Virus record (IMG/VR): IMGVR_UViG_3300046727_000129 | Coordinates: 1 to 47,071 of that record | Length of the DNA: 47,071 bases | Strand: one strand, 5' to 3' | Source of the DNA: a virus | In this document: piece by piece, positions 31,530 to 39,187 of the stretch | Layout of the letters: every line of letters starts with the position of its first letter | Numbering within the stretch: position 1 is the stretch's first letter | Notes under the pieces: generated by a model | Database searches by the model: none | What the model was told of the DNA's origin: nothing | Seen by the model: only the letters and a program-made list of their open reading frames with translations | Translations under genes and position numbers: made by a program

Positions 31530-32677
31530 AGCCCGCTCCATACGTCGCCTGTGACATGCGCCAGGACGGTGGTCGAGCTGATCTCGGTCATCAGCGCCTT
31601 GACCGAGACCGGGTCGTGCCAGACCTCCGGGTGGGCAGCAGCGTAGTGGTTGAAGTCCTGCAGGATCAGCGTGTGATACTGGCTCAGCGTCAGCGTGGGG
31701 GGTGGTGGTGGCGTCGGCGGCAATACTGGCGGCGGTGGTGGCGGCGGTGGTTCTGTTGGCGGTGGCTGTCCAGCAGCCGGATAGATGAAGTGCATGGCGC
31801 TGGTGTCCAGCGTCGGGCGCGTAGTCAGCAGCACGGTGTCGGCACCGAAGCTGCCAGCCCCCAGCCCGAACACCCGGTTGCCCGACAGCCCGAGCGGCGT
31901 GCCGGTGGTGTTGAGGATGCCGCGCCCGGACGGGTCATCGTTGACGATGGTGTTGCCGGTGATCGCCACCGAGGCACCACTGCCGGTGGTGCCTTCCTCG
32001 CCGTAGGCGATGATGAACGGGTTCTGTGTGTTGGCGCCTTGCTCGATTACGTTGCCGCTGACGGTAGCGCCGCCACCATTAGGCAGATCAACGCTATAGC
32101 TAGCACTGCCACTATTATCGAAGATGCGATTGCCAGTGATGTTGTTGCTAGCAGCCCTCGATTTGATCTCATGGCCCACCACCGCATCATGGACGTAGCT
32201 GTTGGTCAGGCTAAACCGGGCGATCGCGCCGACGTAAATGTTATGGGTCGAGCCGCTGCCTTCGCCATTGTGATCGATCTCGCTGTGGTCGATGCTGATG
32301 CGGCCGTTGGAATCCGCCGCGCCCAGGATGCCCTCCTGGTTGTTATGCAACGAAACATTGGAGAGATTCAGCGTGCCGCCTTCATAGCGGATCGCCGCGC
32401 CGTTGTTGTCGCCGACCACCGCGCCGCTGACGTCAAAGCCCGAGAGATTGACGGTGATCCCACCCGCGCCCTCGGTGATGATGGCCTTGCCGTTGGGTGC
32501 GTTGGTGGTGGCGGCGAGCACGGCGGGGCCGCCGATCGCTTCGATGGTCAGCGATTTACCGACGGTCAGGAACTGATTGACGTAGCGCCCGGCGGCGACG
32601 TCGATGATGTCACCCGGTGCGGCGGCGTTGATCGCGGCCTGGATCGAGCCGCCTGCGGCGACGGTGATGATGGCCAT
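31526..32677 (-). CDS. Right-handed beta-helix protein with Pro-rich linker
   Basis: 383 residues. MAIITVAAGGSIQAAINAAAPGDIIDVAAGRY is the classic entry to a pectin-lyase-type fold. Residues about 60-280 consist of repeated rungs (ISIDHSEIDHN, FSLTNSYVHDA, ASNNITGNRIFDN). A PPPP-rich linker at about 300-330 leads to a small helical C-terminus. No signal peptide. It may be a spike, a depolymerase, or a partner of the PEP-CTERM proteins; catalytic residues were not identified. Confidence 0.75.
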   Translation of the reverse strand: MAIITVAAGGSIQAAINAAAPGDIIDVAAGRYVNQFLTVGKSLTIEAIGGPAVLAATTNAPNGKAIITEGAGGITVNLSGFDVSGAVVGDNNGAAIRYEGGTLNLSNVSLHNNQEGILGAADSNGRISIDHSEIDHNGEGSGSTHNIYVGAIARFSLTNSYVHDAVVGHEIKSRAASNNITGNRIFDNSGSASYSVDLPNGGGATVSGNVIEQGANTQNPFIIAYGEEGTTGSGASVAITGNTIVNDDPSGRGILNTTGTPLGLSGNRVFGLGAGSFGADTVLLTTRPTLDTSAMHFIYPAAGQPPPTEPPPPPPPPVLPPTPPPPPTLTLSQYHTLILQDFNHYAAAHPEVWHDPVSVKALMTEISSTTVLAHVTGDVWSGL

Positions 32678-32695
32678 GCGCGTTCCCCTGGCTGT

Positions 32696-32800
32696 TCATA
32701 CGCGTGTATCACGTTTTGTAGGGGCGCGCAGGACACCGGCCGCCAGCAGTAGCATGGCAAGCGGGATAGTGAGGACCATGACGCCCCAGTAGCGGATCAT
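32696..32800 (-). CDS. Single-span membrane micro-protein, 34 residues
   Basis: MIRYWGVMVLTIPLAMLLLA begins one membrane helix, followed by a basic tail RAPTKRDTRV. ATGA overlap with the stop of the previous gene. Function unknown. Confidence 0.62.
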   Translation of the reverse strand: MIRYWGVMVLTIPLAMLLLAAGVLRAPTKRDTRV

Positions 32801-32970
32801 GGCTTGTTCACCGCATAAAAGAGAAAGTCGCATGCCTGCCGTGCTTTGAACCACAGCTGCGCCTCCTCTGGTGTGAGATGATCTAGGTAGTGCTTGGCGT
32901 TCTCCAGTAGGAACACCGCATTGGCAGCGATGTCCGCCACATTTCGCAAGGCTGTCTCGCGGTCGGTCAC
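32797..32970 (-). CDS. Small helical protein
   Basis: 57 residues from GTG at 32970 (GTGA overlap), helical: TALRNVADIAANAVFLLENAKHYLDHL then FKARQACDFLFYAVNKP. Coupled both ways. Function unknown. Confidence 0.66.
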   Translation of the reverse strand: MTDRETALRNVADIAANAVFLLENAKHYLDHLTPEEAQLWFKARQACDFLFYAVNKP

Positions 32971-33323
32971 GCGGCACCTGGGGGTGGCGGTGGCGCGTTA
33001 GGCAGTGTGGCGAGATGGGCGTCGAGGCGCTTCGCCAGGGTGGCGATGATCTTCTCCACCCCCGGTCCCTGCAGGCCAAACGGCGCCGAGACAGCGGCCA
33101 CCCGGAACATGATCTTGTAGGCCTCGGCGGCAGTGCGGTTGACGGTGCTGGTGAGGCACATCGCCTCCAGCAGGCGCTCCAGGGCCATGCTAGCGGCCTC
33201 GGGCGGGATAGCGCCGGGGAGTGCGCGCAATGTCTGCACGTTGGCAGCGCCTGTGACCCGCATCTGCCTCTGCTCCGCCTCACGATCGAGCGCGGCCTGA
33301 TAGGTGCTGTCTTCGTCCGTCAT
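32967..33323 (-). CDS. Hypothetical helical protein
   Basis: 118 residues from ATG at 33323 (ATGA overlap). MTDEDSTYQAALDREAEQRQMRVTG, then a helical body (AAEAYKIMFRVAAVSAPFGLQGPGVEKIIATLAKRLDAHL) and a Pro-rich tail. Function unknown. Confidence 0.65.
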   Translation of the reverse strand: MTDEDSTYQAALDREAEQRQMRVTGAANVQTLRALPGAIPPEAASMALERLLEAMCLTSTVNRTAAEAYKIMFRVAAVSAPFGLQGPGVEKIIATLAKRLDAHLATLPNAPPPPPGAA

Positions 33324-33505
33324 GGTGTCTTGGCCTCCAGCTCGATGGCGATGTCGATCAGATCGTCGATTGAGTAGGTGCCGCACAGCTGCACTGAGCC
33401 ATTCCCGAGGAAATGAGGGAGATGCCCTAAGAATTGGCTCATGTTATGCCGTTCCGGCGTGGACAGATTGATAAGCCGGGTCATTAGCGCTGGGGTGACG
33501 CTCAC
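33320..33505 (-). CDS. Small hypothetical protein
   Basis: 61 residues from GTG at 33505 overlapping the previous stop (GTGA). MSVTPALMTRLINLSTPERHN...IDDLIDIAIELEAKTP, mostly helical. Function unknown. Confidence 0.62.
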   Translation of the reverse strand: MSVTPALMTRLINLSTPERHNMSQFLGHLPHFLGNGSVQLCGTYSIDDLIDIAIELEAKTP

Positions 33506-33681
33506 GGCGTTGTCTCCTCTGGCCGATGCACGACGTGGCGCACCGCGCCGGTCGGCAGCACGACGTAAAACGGGGGCGGGCCGAACCCCCCGAGCAGCAT
33601 TGGCTGCTTGGGTAGCTCGTGCCACACCCCGTCGTCGGTGACGTGGCCCCATGGGAGCCCGTCATCGGTGTCGTCGCCCAT
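33502..33681 (-). CDS. Small acidic protein
   Basis: 59 residues from ATG at 33681 (TGATG). MGDDTDDGLPWGHVTDDGVWHEL then FYVVLPTGAVRHVVHR. Function unknown. Confidence 0.62.
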   Translation of the reverse strand: MGDDTDDGLPWGHVTDDGVWHELPKQPMLLGGFGPPPFYVVLPTGAVRHVVHRPEETTP

Positions 33682-33869
33682 CACACCTCCTCTCGTTTGT
33701 TGGCAGCGAGCAGCGCATCCATGTTGCGCTGATACCGCTCGCTGATCTCATTGAGCTGCCGCAGCATCAGCAATTCGATACGGATCAATGCGAGCTGCGG
33801 CTTGCAGTCGGTCAGCCCGGAGTGCCGGATCATCATATCCAGCCACTCGATGTTGTCTTTGGGCTCCAT
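33681..33869 (-). CDS. Small helical protein
   Basis: 62 residues from ATG at 33869, with AAAAGGAG upstream. MEPKDNIEWLDMMIRHS...LIRIELLMLRQLNEISERYQRNMD, mostly helical. Function unknown. Confidence 0.65.
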   Translation of the reverse strand: MEPKDNIEWLDMMIRHSGLTDCKPQLALIRIELLMLRQLNEISERYQRNMDALLAANKREEV

Positions 33870-33871
33870 GC

Positions 33872-34081
33872 TCAGGCTCCTTTTGTCAGCCGCCGCACCG
33901 CCAGCTCTGCCACCTCGCGGTCGTTCAGGGCGCGGTCCAGCTGGCTGGCGCTGTCGGCATTGAGGACGCGGCTGTGACAGGTCAGCACGCGGCTGTGCCA
34001 GTAGGGCAGGCCGCGTGCTTCCCAATTGCGGAAGCGGTTCAGCCGGGTACCCGCATCGGCGCGGTTCAGATTCCAGCTCAT
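33872..34081 (-). CDS. Small basic protein
   Basis: 69 residues from ATG at 34081 (TGATG). MSWNLNRADAGTRLNRFRNWEARGLPYWHSR, Arg/Trp-rich, then ALNDREVAELAVRRLTKGA. Possibly nucleic-acid binding; unknown. Confidence 0.65.
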   Translation of the reverse strand: MSWNLNRADAGTRLNRFRNWEARGLPYWHSRVLTCHSRVLNADSASQLDRALNDREVAELAVRRLTKGA

Positions 34082-34431
34082 CAGAACGTCTCCTTGATCA
34101 CCTTGAGCCGCGCCGCCTCGCTGTAGTCCTGCAGCTCGACCTTCAGATCGGCGATGCTGTCGGACGCATACTGCGCGTCGTCGTCGTTGCCGCTGGCGAT
34201 CGCGAGTGCCTCCTGGTCGATCAGCTGCGCCAGCTGCGAGCACAGGGTGCCCTTGCTGGTGTAGCCCGAGGCGAAGAACAGGCGCGCGGCCAGCGAGTAG
34301 TTGGTGCCAGCGACGGTCAGGCGTTCGTCGCAGTAGGCCTCGGCGGCGGAGGCCTTAAGCGCCCAGGCGGCGCTGAGTGCCTCGACCTTGGAGAAGGTGA
34401 CTTCGACGGTGGCGGGGGTGGTGATGGTCAT
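34081..34431 (-). CDS. First gene of a minus-strand early operon
   Basis: 116 residues. Starts MTITTPATVEVTFSKVEAL two bases after AGGAGTATCCC. Helical (SAAWALKASAAEAYCDERLTVAG, QLAQLIDQEALAIASGNDDD). It heads a coupled string of small genes running to the coiled-coil gene at 31347, under the promoter overlapping the repressor-like gene. Function unknown. Confidence 0.7.
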   Translation of the reverse strand: MTITTPATVEVTFSKVEALSAAWALKASAAEAYCDERLTVAGTNYSLAARLFFASGYTSKGTLCSQLAQLIDQEALAIASGNDDDAQYASDSIADLKVELQDYSEAARLKVIKETF

Positions 34432-34433
34432 CT

Positions 34434-34502
34434 GGGATACTCCTGAGGTGCGGCCTCGGTGGCCGCGAACCCCTTATGCTCCCCTGATGGTTCATGTGTC
34501 AA
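34434..34502 (-). promoter_or_regulatory. Minus-strand promoter with operator-like box and start-associated sequence
   Basis: On the minus strand TTGACA (34502-34497), spacer 18, CATAAG (34478-34473). The spacer holds TGATGGTTCAT in reverse (34485-34495). AGGAGTATCCC lies at 34444-34434. The -35 element overlaps the stop codon of the repressor-like gene. Confidence 0.75.
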
Positions 34503-35077
34503 GCGGTGGTTTCATCTTTTTTCGTTACGTCTACACCAAGCTTTCGCAGAGCCTTAAAGACCCGCCCCGAAGCCGATCGAGTGCCGCTAAAGATCATCGT
34601 CACGGTGACCGAGCCATCGGGGTTCGACCAGTAGGTGAGCGAGTTCCTTGCCGGGCCTTCAAGCGTGTCCGCGATGGCGTTTGCAATCGCCCCATTGGTA
34701 CGTTCGCGCGCGATCTTGCGCGGGTTGCGAGCGTGAACGATGACCGGCGCGACGGGTGGCGGCGGTGACTGCGTCGCAGTCATATCTGCGCCGTCGCCAT
34801 TGGGCTGCGGGTAGGCGTGCGGTACCTCGAAGAAGGCCCGTGGCTTGTGCAGCGCCTTGGCGAGGAGCGCCACGTAGCGCGGCGACGGCAGCCCCCGGCA
34901 CGCGATCCAGGTGTAGGCCGTGGTGGCCTTCGGCTCGATGCCGAGCACCTGCGTATTGAACTCTGAAACCGACATCTTGTTGCGCTTGAGATACCCCTTG
35001 ATGGCACCGCCGACCGCCTCTCTCGTGACCCTTAAAGCGGCCTCGGGGCTGATGCTTTGCGTGCTGTGGTCTGGCAT
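34499..35077 (-). CDS. Repressor-like HTH protein
   Basis: 192 residues from ATG at 35077, with GAGGA spaced five bases; an ATG four codons earlier is less likely. Residues about 26-70 (GAIKGYLKRNKMSVSEFNTQVLGIEPKATTAYTWIACRGLPSPRYVALLAKAL) resemble an XRE-type helix-turn-helix. A Pro-rich linker follows, then a C-terminal domain (SVTVTMIFSGTRSASGRVFKALRKLG). It lies between two divergent promoters carrying TGATGGTTCAT boxes, a strong context for a phage repressor with self-control. Binding to those boxes is inferred. Confidence 0.68.
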   Translation of the reverse strand: MPDHSTQSISPEAALRVTREAVGGAIKGYLKRNKMSVSEFNTQVLGIEPKATTAYTWIACRGLPSPRYVALLAKALHKPRAFFEVPHAYPQPNGDGADMTATQSPPPPVAPVIVHARNPRKIARERTNGAIANAIADTLEGPARNSLTYWSNPDGSVTVTMIFSGTRSASGRVFKALRKLGVDVTKKDETTA

Positions 35078-35140
35078 GAGGATCCTCATTTGTGGGTGGT
35101 GAGCACCTTAAAGCTGGGCGCAAAGTTTTCTGAGGTCAAT

Positions 35141-35224
35141 ATGAACCATCGACTATTGACACAGGATCTCTGATGGTTCATAAGCTGCTTCACCACCCGA
35201 CGACGACCCTCACAGGAGTATCCC
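35141..35224 (+). promoter_or_regulatory. Early promoter with inverted operator-like boxes and start-associated sequence
   Basis: TTGACA 35156-35161, CATAAG 35179-35184, spacer 17. ATGAACCATC (35141-35150) and GATGGTTCAT (35172-35181) form a perfect 10-bp inverted pair around the -35 element. The upstream copy abuts a TTGACC that could serve the divergent repressor gene. AGGAGTATCCC at 35214-35224 precedes the ATG. Confidence 0.78.
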
Positions 35225-35226
35225 AG

Positions 35227-35877
35227 ATGTCCTTCACCGACGTTTCCCTACTGACCGACGTGCTGCATGCGCTCAGCGAGCGTGACCGCAGCTTCGCCAC
35301 CAGCCTGATCGCCCAGGCGCATGAGCGCGGCTCGCTCTCCGACAAGCAGCTCTACTGGGTGCGCGAGCTGACCAAGCGCGCCGCCAAGCCCGTAGCCACA
35401 CCCGTAGCTGCACCGGCTACCAAGAACTTCGGCCGCATCGTTGAGCTGTTCTGCAACGCGGGCAACCGCGCCGCGATCGTGTTCCGCACTGCCGCCGGTT
35501 ACGAGTTCCGCCTGTCGGTGGCTGGCATCAAGGCGCAGCAGCCGGGCTCGATCAACGTGACCGACGCCAACCCCGGCGGCTTCGAGACCCGGGTGTGGTT
35601 CGGCCGCATCGCGCTGAACGGTGCGTGGCAGCCGAGCCGCAAGGTGGGCGACACCACGGCGGTCGAGGCAGCGCTGGCGCTGTTCAACGCCGATCCCGCA
35701 GCGGCTGCGGCGCAGTATGGCCACGACGTCGGCGCGTGCTGCTTCTGCCGCCGCGAGCTGACCGACGAGCGCTCGGTGAGCGTCGGCTACGGCCCGATCT
35801 GCGCCGACAAGTTCGGCCTGCCGTGGGGCGAAGTGGCGAAACCCGAATCCAAGTTGGATTGCGACATCCCGTTCTGA
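35227..35877 (+). CDS. DUF6011-like zinc protein
   Basis: 216 residues from the ATG following AGGAGTATCCC. Helical N-terminus (ALSERDRSFATSLIAQAHERGSLSDKQLYWVRELTKR, residues about 15-51), a Pro/Ala linker, a beta-rich middle, and a C-terminal CCFCRRELTDERSVSVGYGPICADKFG zinc knuckle, as in DUF6011 domains of phages and actinobacteria. First gene of an early operon. Role unknown. Confidence 0.75.
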   Translation: MSFTDVSLLTDVLHALSERDRSFATSLIAQAHERGSLSDKQLYWVRELTKRAAKPVATPVAAPATKNFGRIVELFCNAGNRAAIVFRTAAGYEFRLSVAGIKAQQPGSINVTDANPGGFETRVWFGRIALNGAWQPSRKVGDTTAVEAALALFNADPAAAAAQYGHDVGACCFCRRELTDERSVSVGYGPICADKFGLPWGEVAKPESKLDCDIPF

Positions 35878-35928
35878 TCCACCCAGGGGCGGCTACAGTG
35901 CCGCCCCACCACCCCGAGGAGTATCCCG

Positions 35929-36225
35929 ATGCCCAACCACCCAGGCACCACCCAGCGCCTGCTGGACCTCTACCTGCGGCTGCCGGTCAGCGCCCCCAAG
36001 GCGCTGCTGGAGCGCGAGCTGACGGCGCACAACCCCGGCCTGTCAGCCCGCTCGCGGGCGGTGCGAATGTCCGAGATGCGGGTCTGCACCCACCGCACCG
36101 TGCGTGCCAATCTGGCGACCATCGCGGCCTGGGCGGCACAACGCGCACAGCCTGACACATGGCGCTACACCCACGCGTTCCTGACCGCCGCACGCGCGAT
36201 CCGCGACGGGAGGCCACTGCCATGA
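35929..36225 (+). CDS. Small early protein
   Basis: 98 residues, preceded by AGGAGTATCCC (35917-35927). LLDLYLRLPVSAPKALLERELTAHNP is helical; several Arg (RSRAVRMSEMRVCTHRTVRANL). Function unknown. Confidence 0.7.
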   Translation: MPNHPGTTQRLLDLYLRLPVSAPKALLERELTAHNPGLSARSRAVRMSEMRVCTHRTVRANLATIAAWAAQRAQPDTWRYTHAFLTAARAIRDGRPLP

Positions 36226-36539
36226 CCAGCCACACCTACGCCGACCTGGGGCCACCGATCCCCGTCGAGGCGCCCGACGGGCCGCCGCTGCGCATCCTGC
36301 ACCTCAACCGCCTGGAGGCGCGCAACAGCCTGGGCGAGGCGGTGATCCTGGTGGACGCGCTGGCCGATGGTGTGGCGCCGCGCCCGATCAAGCTGATCAT
36401 CCGGCTCAACCCGCACTCGGGGGCGATCACGGGTGCCGCGATGCTGCTCACCCCAGGCGCCGGGTTCATCGCGATCGACCCCAGCCTACTGCCCGGCAAT
36501 ATGGTCGATCTGGCAACAACGATCGCGCTTGACAGATGA
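36222..36539 (+). CDS. Small early protein
   Basis: 105 residues from ATG at 36222 (ATGA overlap). MTSHTYADLGPPIPVEAPDG then ARNSLGEAVILVDALADG and a beta-type C-terminus ending TTIALDR. The TTGACA of the next promoter lies over its last codons. Function unknown. Confidence 0.68.
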   Translation: MTSHTYADLGPPIPVEAPDGPPLRILHLNRLEARNSLGEAVILVDALADGVAPRPIKLIIRLNPHSGAITGAAMLLTPGAGFIAIDPSLLPGNMVDLATTIALDR

Positions 36540-36589
36540 TCCATGATGCTTCATAAGTCGCTTCACCACCCCGACCCCAGGAGTATCCC
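36529..36589 (+). promoter_or_regulatory. Early promoter with operator-like box and start-associated sequence
   Basis: TTGACA 36529-36534, CATAAG 36552-36557, spacer 17 with TGATGCTTCAT (36544-36554). AGGAGTATCCC at 36579-36589. The leader GTCGCTTCACCACC nearly repeats that of the 35156 promoter. Confidence 0.75.
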
Positions 36590-36590
36590 A

Positions 36591-36776
36591 ATGACCATCA
36601 CCGTTCAGATCCGCCAAGTCTACGGCAACGAGACGATCTACCCCGCCTGCAAGCAATCGGCGTTCTTCTGCGCGCTTGCTGGCACCAAGACGATCACTCA
36701 AGACATGCTGCGGCTCATTCGCGCGCAGGGCTACGAGATCACCGTCGAGGCGCCGAAGCTGCGGTTCGCAGCCTAA
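36591..36776 (+). CDS. Small early protein
   Basis: 61 residues (MTITVQIRQVYGNETIYPACKQ...), start chosen after AGGAGTATCCC. Beta-rich with a TITQDMLRLIRAQGYEITVE helix-strand. Function unknown. Confidence 0.7.
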   Translation: MTITVQIRQVYGNETIYPACKQSAFFCALAGTKTITQDMLRLIRAQGYEITVEAPKLRFAA

Positions 36777-36800
36777 TCATCCCTTCTCAGGAGTATCCCA

Positions 36801-37016
36801 ATGACCCGCGTCACATGGACCCCCAAGACCAACAGCCAGCGTAGCGCCCTGGCCCGTTTCGGCACCGACTGGGAGATCAGCAGCACTCTGTGCTGGGAGC
36901 GCCCCAGCATCGTTCTGCGTGGCGAGCTGTGCTGGTTCATCCAGCCGACCGGCAACCGCAACGAAGGCCGCTGGGTGCCGGTGAAGCAGATCAAGATCAA
37001 GGAGGGCGTGGCGTGA
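36801..37016 (+). CDS. Small early protein upstream of helicase
   Basis: 71 residues (MTRVTWTPKTNSQRSALARFG...), preceded by AGGAGTATCCC. Mixed beta pattern with a Trp/Arg-rich core and an EGRWVPVKQIKIKEG end. The stop overlaps the helicase start (GTGA). Function unknown. Confidence 0.7.
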   Translation: MTRVTWTPKTNSQRSALARFGTDWEISSTLCWERPSIVLRGELCWFIQPTGNRNEGRWVPVKQIKIKEGVA

Positions 37017-38503
37017 GCGAGCCCCTCACCCTGCGCGACTACCAGACCGCCGACATCGAGCGCATCCGCGACGCGTTCCGGGGCGGCGCCAAGGCGCCCC
37101 TCTACCAGCTCTCGACCGGCGGCGGGAAGACGGTCGTCTTCGCCCACGTGATCAAGTCCGCCGTGGCCAAGGGCACCCGCACCCTGGTGCTCGCCCACCG
37201 CCGCGAGCTGATCAAGCAAGCCTCCAACAAGCTGACCGCGCTCGGTGTGCCGCACGGCATCATCGCCGCCGGGCAGGACCGCGACCACGACGCGCAGGTG
37301 ATCGTGGCCTCCATCCAGACCGTCGCCCGCCGCCTCGACACCCTGCCCCAGTTCCAGCTGATCGTGATCGACGAAGCGCACCACGCCGTGGCCTCGACCT
37401 GGGCCAAGCTGCTCGCCAGCCAGCCCGACGCGCGCCTGCTCGGTGTCACCGCGACACCCGCCCGGCTGGACGGCAAGGGCCTCGGCAAGCACTGCGGCGG
37501 ATCGTTCGACGCCATCGTGTGCGGCCCCGCCATGCAGGATCTGGTCGACCAGGGCTACCTCGCGCCGTGCAAGGTGTTCATCCCCTCCGCCACCATCAAC
37601 ACCACCGGCCTGCGCACCATCGCCGGGGACTATGACGAGCACGAGCTGGCCGAGCGTGCCAGCGGCGTGACCGGCGACGCGGTGAAAGAGTTCCAGGCGC
37701 TGCCCGAGGGCACCACCGGCATGGCGTTCTGCGTCACCGTGGCGCACGCCGAGGCGGTCGCTGCGGCGTTCCAGGACGCTGGCTACCGCGCCACCGCCGT
37801 CCACGGCGGCCTGGACAAGGCCAGCCGCGACGATGCCATCCAGGGGCTCCAGGACGGCCGCACGCAGGTGCTCACCAGCTGCGAGATCATCTCCGAGGGG
37901 CTCGACGTCCCGTCGGTGGGCTGCGTGATCCTGCTGCGCCCCACCCAGAGCCTGACGATGTGCCTGCAGCAGATCGGCCGGGGCATGCGCCCGAAGGCGG
38001 ACGGCGGCCATCTGACGGTGCTCGACCACGCCCGCAACTGCGTCGCCCACGGCCTGCCCACCGAGCCGCGCGACTGGAGCCTCGATGGCGTAACGAAGAA
38101 GAACGACAAGGACAAGGCCGCACCCACCCCGTGGGACTGCATCAAGTGCGGCGTGCTGAACTCACCCACCCGGCCGACCTGCTCCAACTGCGGCGCGCTG
38201 AAGCCCTGGACGTGCAAGGAGTGCGGCACCCGCAACCGGGGTGAGCACAACCGCTGCATCGACTGCGGCGCCCAGCGCCCGACGCGGAAGCTGCTGGTGG
38301 CCGACAACGCGCCGATGCAGGAGCTGGTGTTCGACCAGTATGCCCACATCGCCCGGATGACGTACCGCCAGCTGCTCAGCAAGCCGCGCACCGAGGCGGA
38401 GCTGGCCGCCTACGCCAGGGCGCACAACTACAAATCCGGGTGGGTTTGGTGGAAGCTGAAGGAGCAGGAAGAGACGTTTCCGCAAAAGGAGAAACGCGCA
38501 TGA
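37013..38503 (+). CDS. SF2 DEAH-type DNA helicase with zinc ribbons
   Basis: 496 residues from GTG. Helicase motifs in order: QLSTGGGKT (Walker A, residues 32-40), LAHRRELIKQ, VIDEAHHAV (motif II, about 117), GVTATPARL, then C-terminal FCVTVAHAEAVA, SEGLDVPSVGCVILLRPT and CLQQIGRGMRP (motif VI). After the RecA domains come three CxxC pairs (CIKCG, CSNCG, CKECG...CIDCGAQRP), i.e. zinc ribbons. Likely unwinds DNA in phage replication or recombination. Confidence 0.93.
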   Translation: MSEPLTLRDYQTADIERIRDAFRGGAKAPLYQLSTGGGKTVVFAHVIKSAVAKGTRTLVLAHRRELIKQASNKLTALGVPHGIIAAGQDRDHDAQVIVASIQTVARRLDTLPQFQLIVIDEAHHAVASTWAKLLASQPDARLLGVTATPARLDGKGLGKHCGGSFDAIVCGPAMQDLVDQGYLAPCKVFIPSATINTTGLRTIAGDYDEHELAERASGVTGDAVKEFQALPEGTTGMAFCVTVAHAEAVAAAFQDAGYRATAVHGGLDKASRDDAIQGLQDGRTQVLTSCEIISEGLDVPSVGCVILLRPTQSLTMCLQQIGRGMRPKADGGHLTVLDHARNCVAHGLPTEPRDWSLDGVTKKNDKDKAAPTPWDCIKCGVLNSPTRPTCSNCGALKPWTCKECGTRNRGEHNRCIDCGAQRPTRKLLVADNAPMQELVFDQYAHIARMTYRQLLSKPRTEAELAAYARAHNYKSGWVWWKLKEQEETFPQKEKRA

Positions 38504-38667
38504 GCGATACTGTGTTGTGGGAAGACGTATCATCGCCAGAGACTGGCGATCACCTGGAGCGTATTCGCGTTCCAGGTGGCTGGCTGTATCGCACGATCAG
38601 AAGCAAGGGGCCAATCGCAGTCGCTATGTGCTTCGTACCGGCGCCACCCGGCTACCCAGAGAACTAA
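38500..38667 (+). CDS. Small hypothetical protein
   Basis: 55 residues from ATG at 38500, overlapping the helicase stop (ATGA). LWEDVSSPETGDHLERIRVPGGWLYRTI, a small beta-rich protein. Function unknown. Confidence 0.68.
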   Translation: MSDTVLWEDVSSPETGDHLERIRVPGGWLYRTIRSKGPIAVAMCFVPAPPGYPEN

Positions 38668-38680
38668 AGTTCGCGCCTCG

Positions 38681-38709
38681 TTCCCGACCGAATCGGGATT
38701 TGGTATACT
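38681..38709 (+). promoter_or_regulatory. Candidate promoter with inverted operator
   Basis: TTCCCG (38681-38686), spacer 17, TATACT (38704-38709). TCCCGA (38682-38687) and TCGGGA (38693-38698) form an inverted repeat over the -35 element. Drives the HTH gene at 38738; differs from the TTGACA/AGGAGTATCCC class. Confidence 0.6.
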
Positions 38710-38737
38710 GCCGTCCCGACTCCGTGGAGTTGGAACG

Positions 38738-38944
38738 ATGGCAGAACGCCGACGGCTACCCGTGCCGATCCTGCCTGACGAGCGCGAGCTGATCCTGAAG
38801 CTGGCGGCAGAGGGCGTCGCCTACCGGGCGATCGCCGAGCGGCTGAACCGGCCACAGGGCACCATCAACCGGGCGATCTCCGACGGCATCCTGACCGGAC
38901 GCATCACCCGCCGCAACGAGCGCTTCGACAGCCGCAAGGACTGA
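38738..38944 (+). CDS. Small HTH DNA-binding protein
   Basis: 68 residues from ATG at 38738. LILKLAAEGVAYRAIAERLNRPQGTINRAISDGIL is a compact helix-turn-helix of the resolvase or sigma-4 type, with a basic tail (RITRRNERFDSRKD). An inverted repeat in its own promoter suggests autoregulation. Weak ribosome site (GTGGAG). Confidence 0.75.
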   Translation: MAERRRLPVPILPDERELILKLAAEGVAYRAIAERLNRPQGTINRAISDGILTGRITRRNERFDSRKD

Positions 38945-39187
38945 TCACCGTAGCCAGTCGGGCAGCGCCTCCGCCGGGTCAACCTCGGCCCGATGCGCGA
39001 AGCAGGCATAGATCAGCGTCGCCACCAGGGGCGGCCCGTAGCCGAAGTGGGCCTGCCGCGAGCCGCAGATGGTGCAGGACGGCGTCCGGGGCGCCGGGAG
39101 GGCCGCAGGGGCGGCAAACGGCAGGGCGGCCTGTGGCGACTTCCTGGCGGCTTTAGCGCGGCGGTAGTAGGGCGGCGGCAGGCTCAC
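38945..39187 (-). CDS. Small zinc-knuckle-like protein
   Basis: 80 residues from GTG at 39187, overlapping the nuclease stop (GTGA). Arg/Ala/Pro-rich, then SCTICGSRQAHFGYGPPLVATLIYACFAHR with CxxC and a later Cys and His. Function unknown. Confidence 0.65.
   Translation of the reverse strand: MSLPPPYYRRAKAARKSPQAALPFAAPAALPAPRTPSCTICGSRQAHFGYGPPLVATLIYACFAHRAEVDPAEALPDWLR

Noticed and set aside
36773-38050. 425-residue minus-strand frame
   Set aside because: It is antisense to the clear SF2 helicase and has low-complexity His/Gln/Gly composition.
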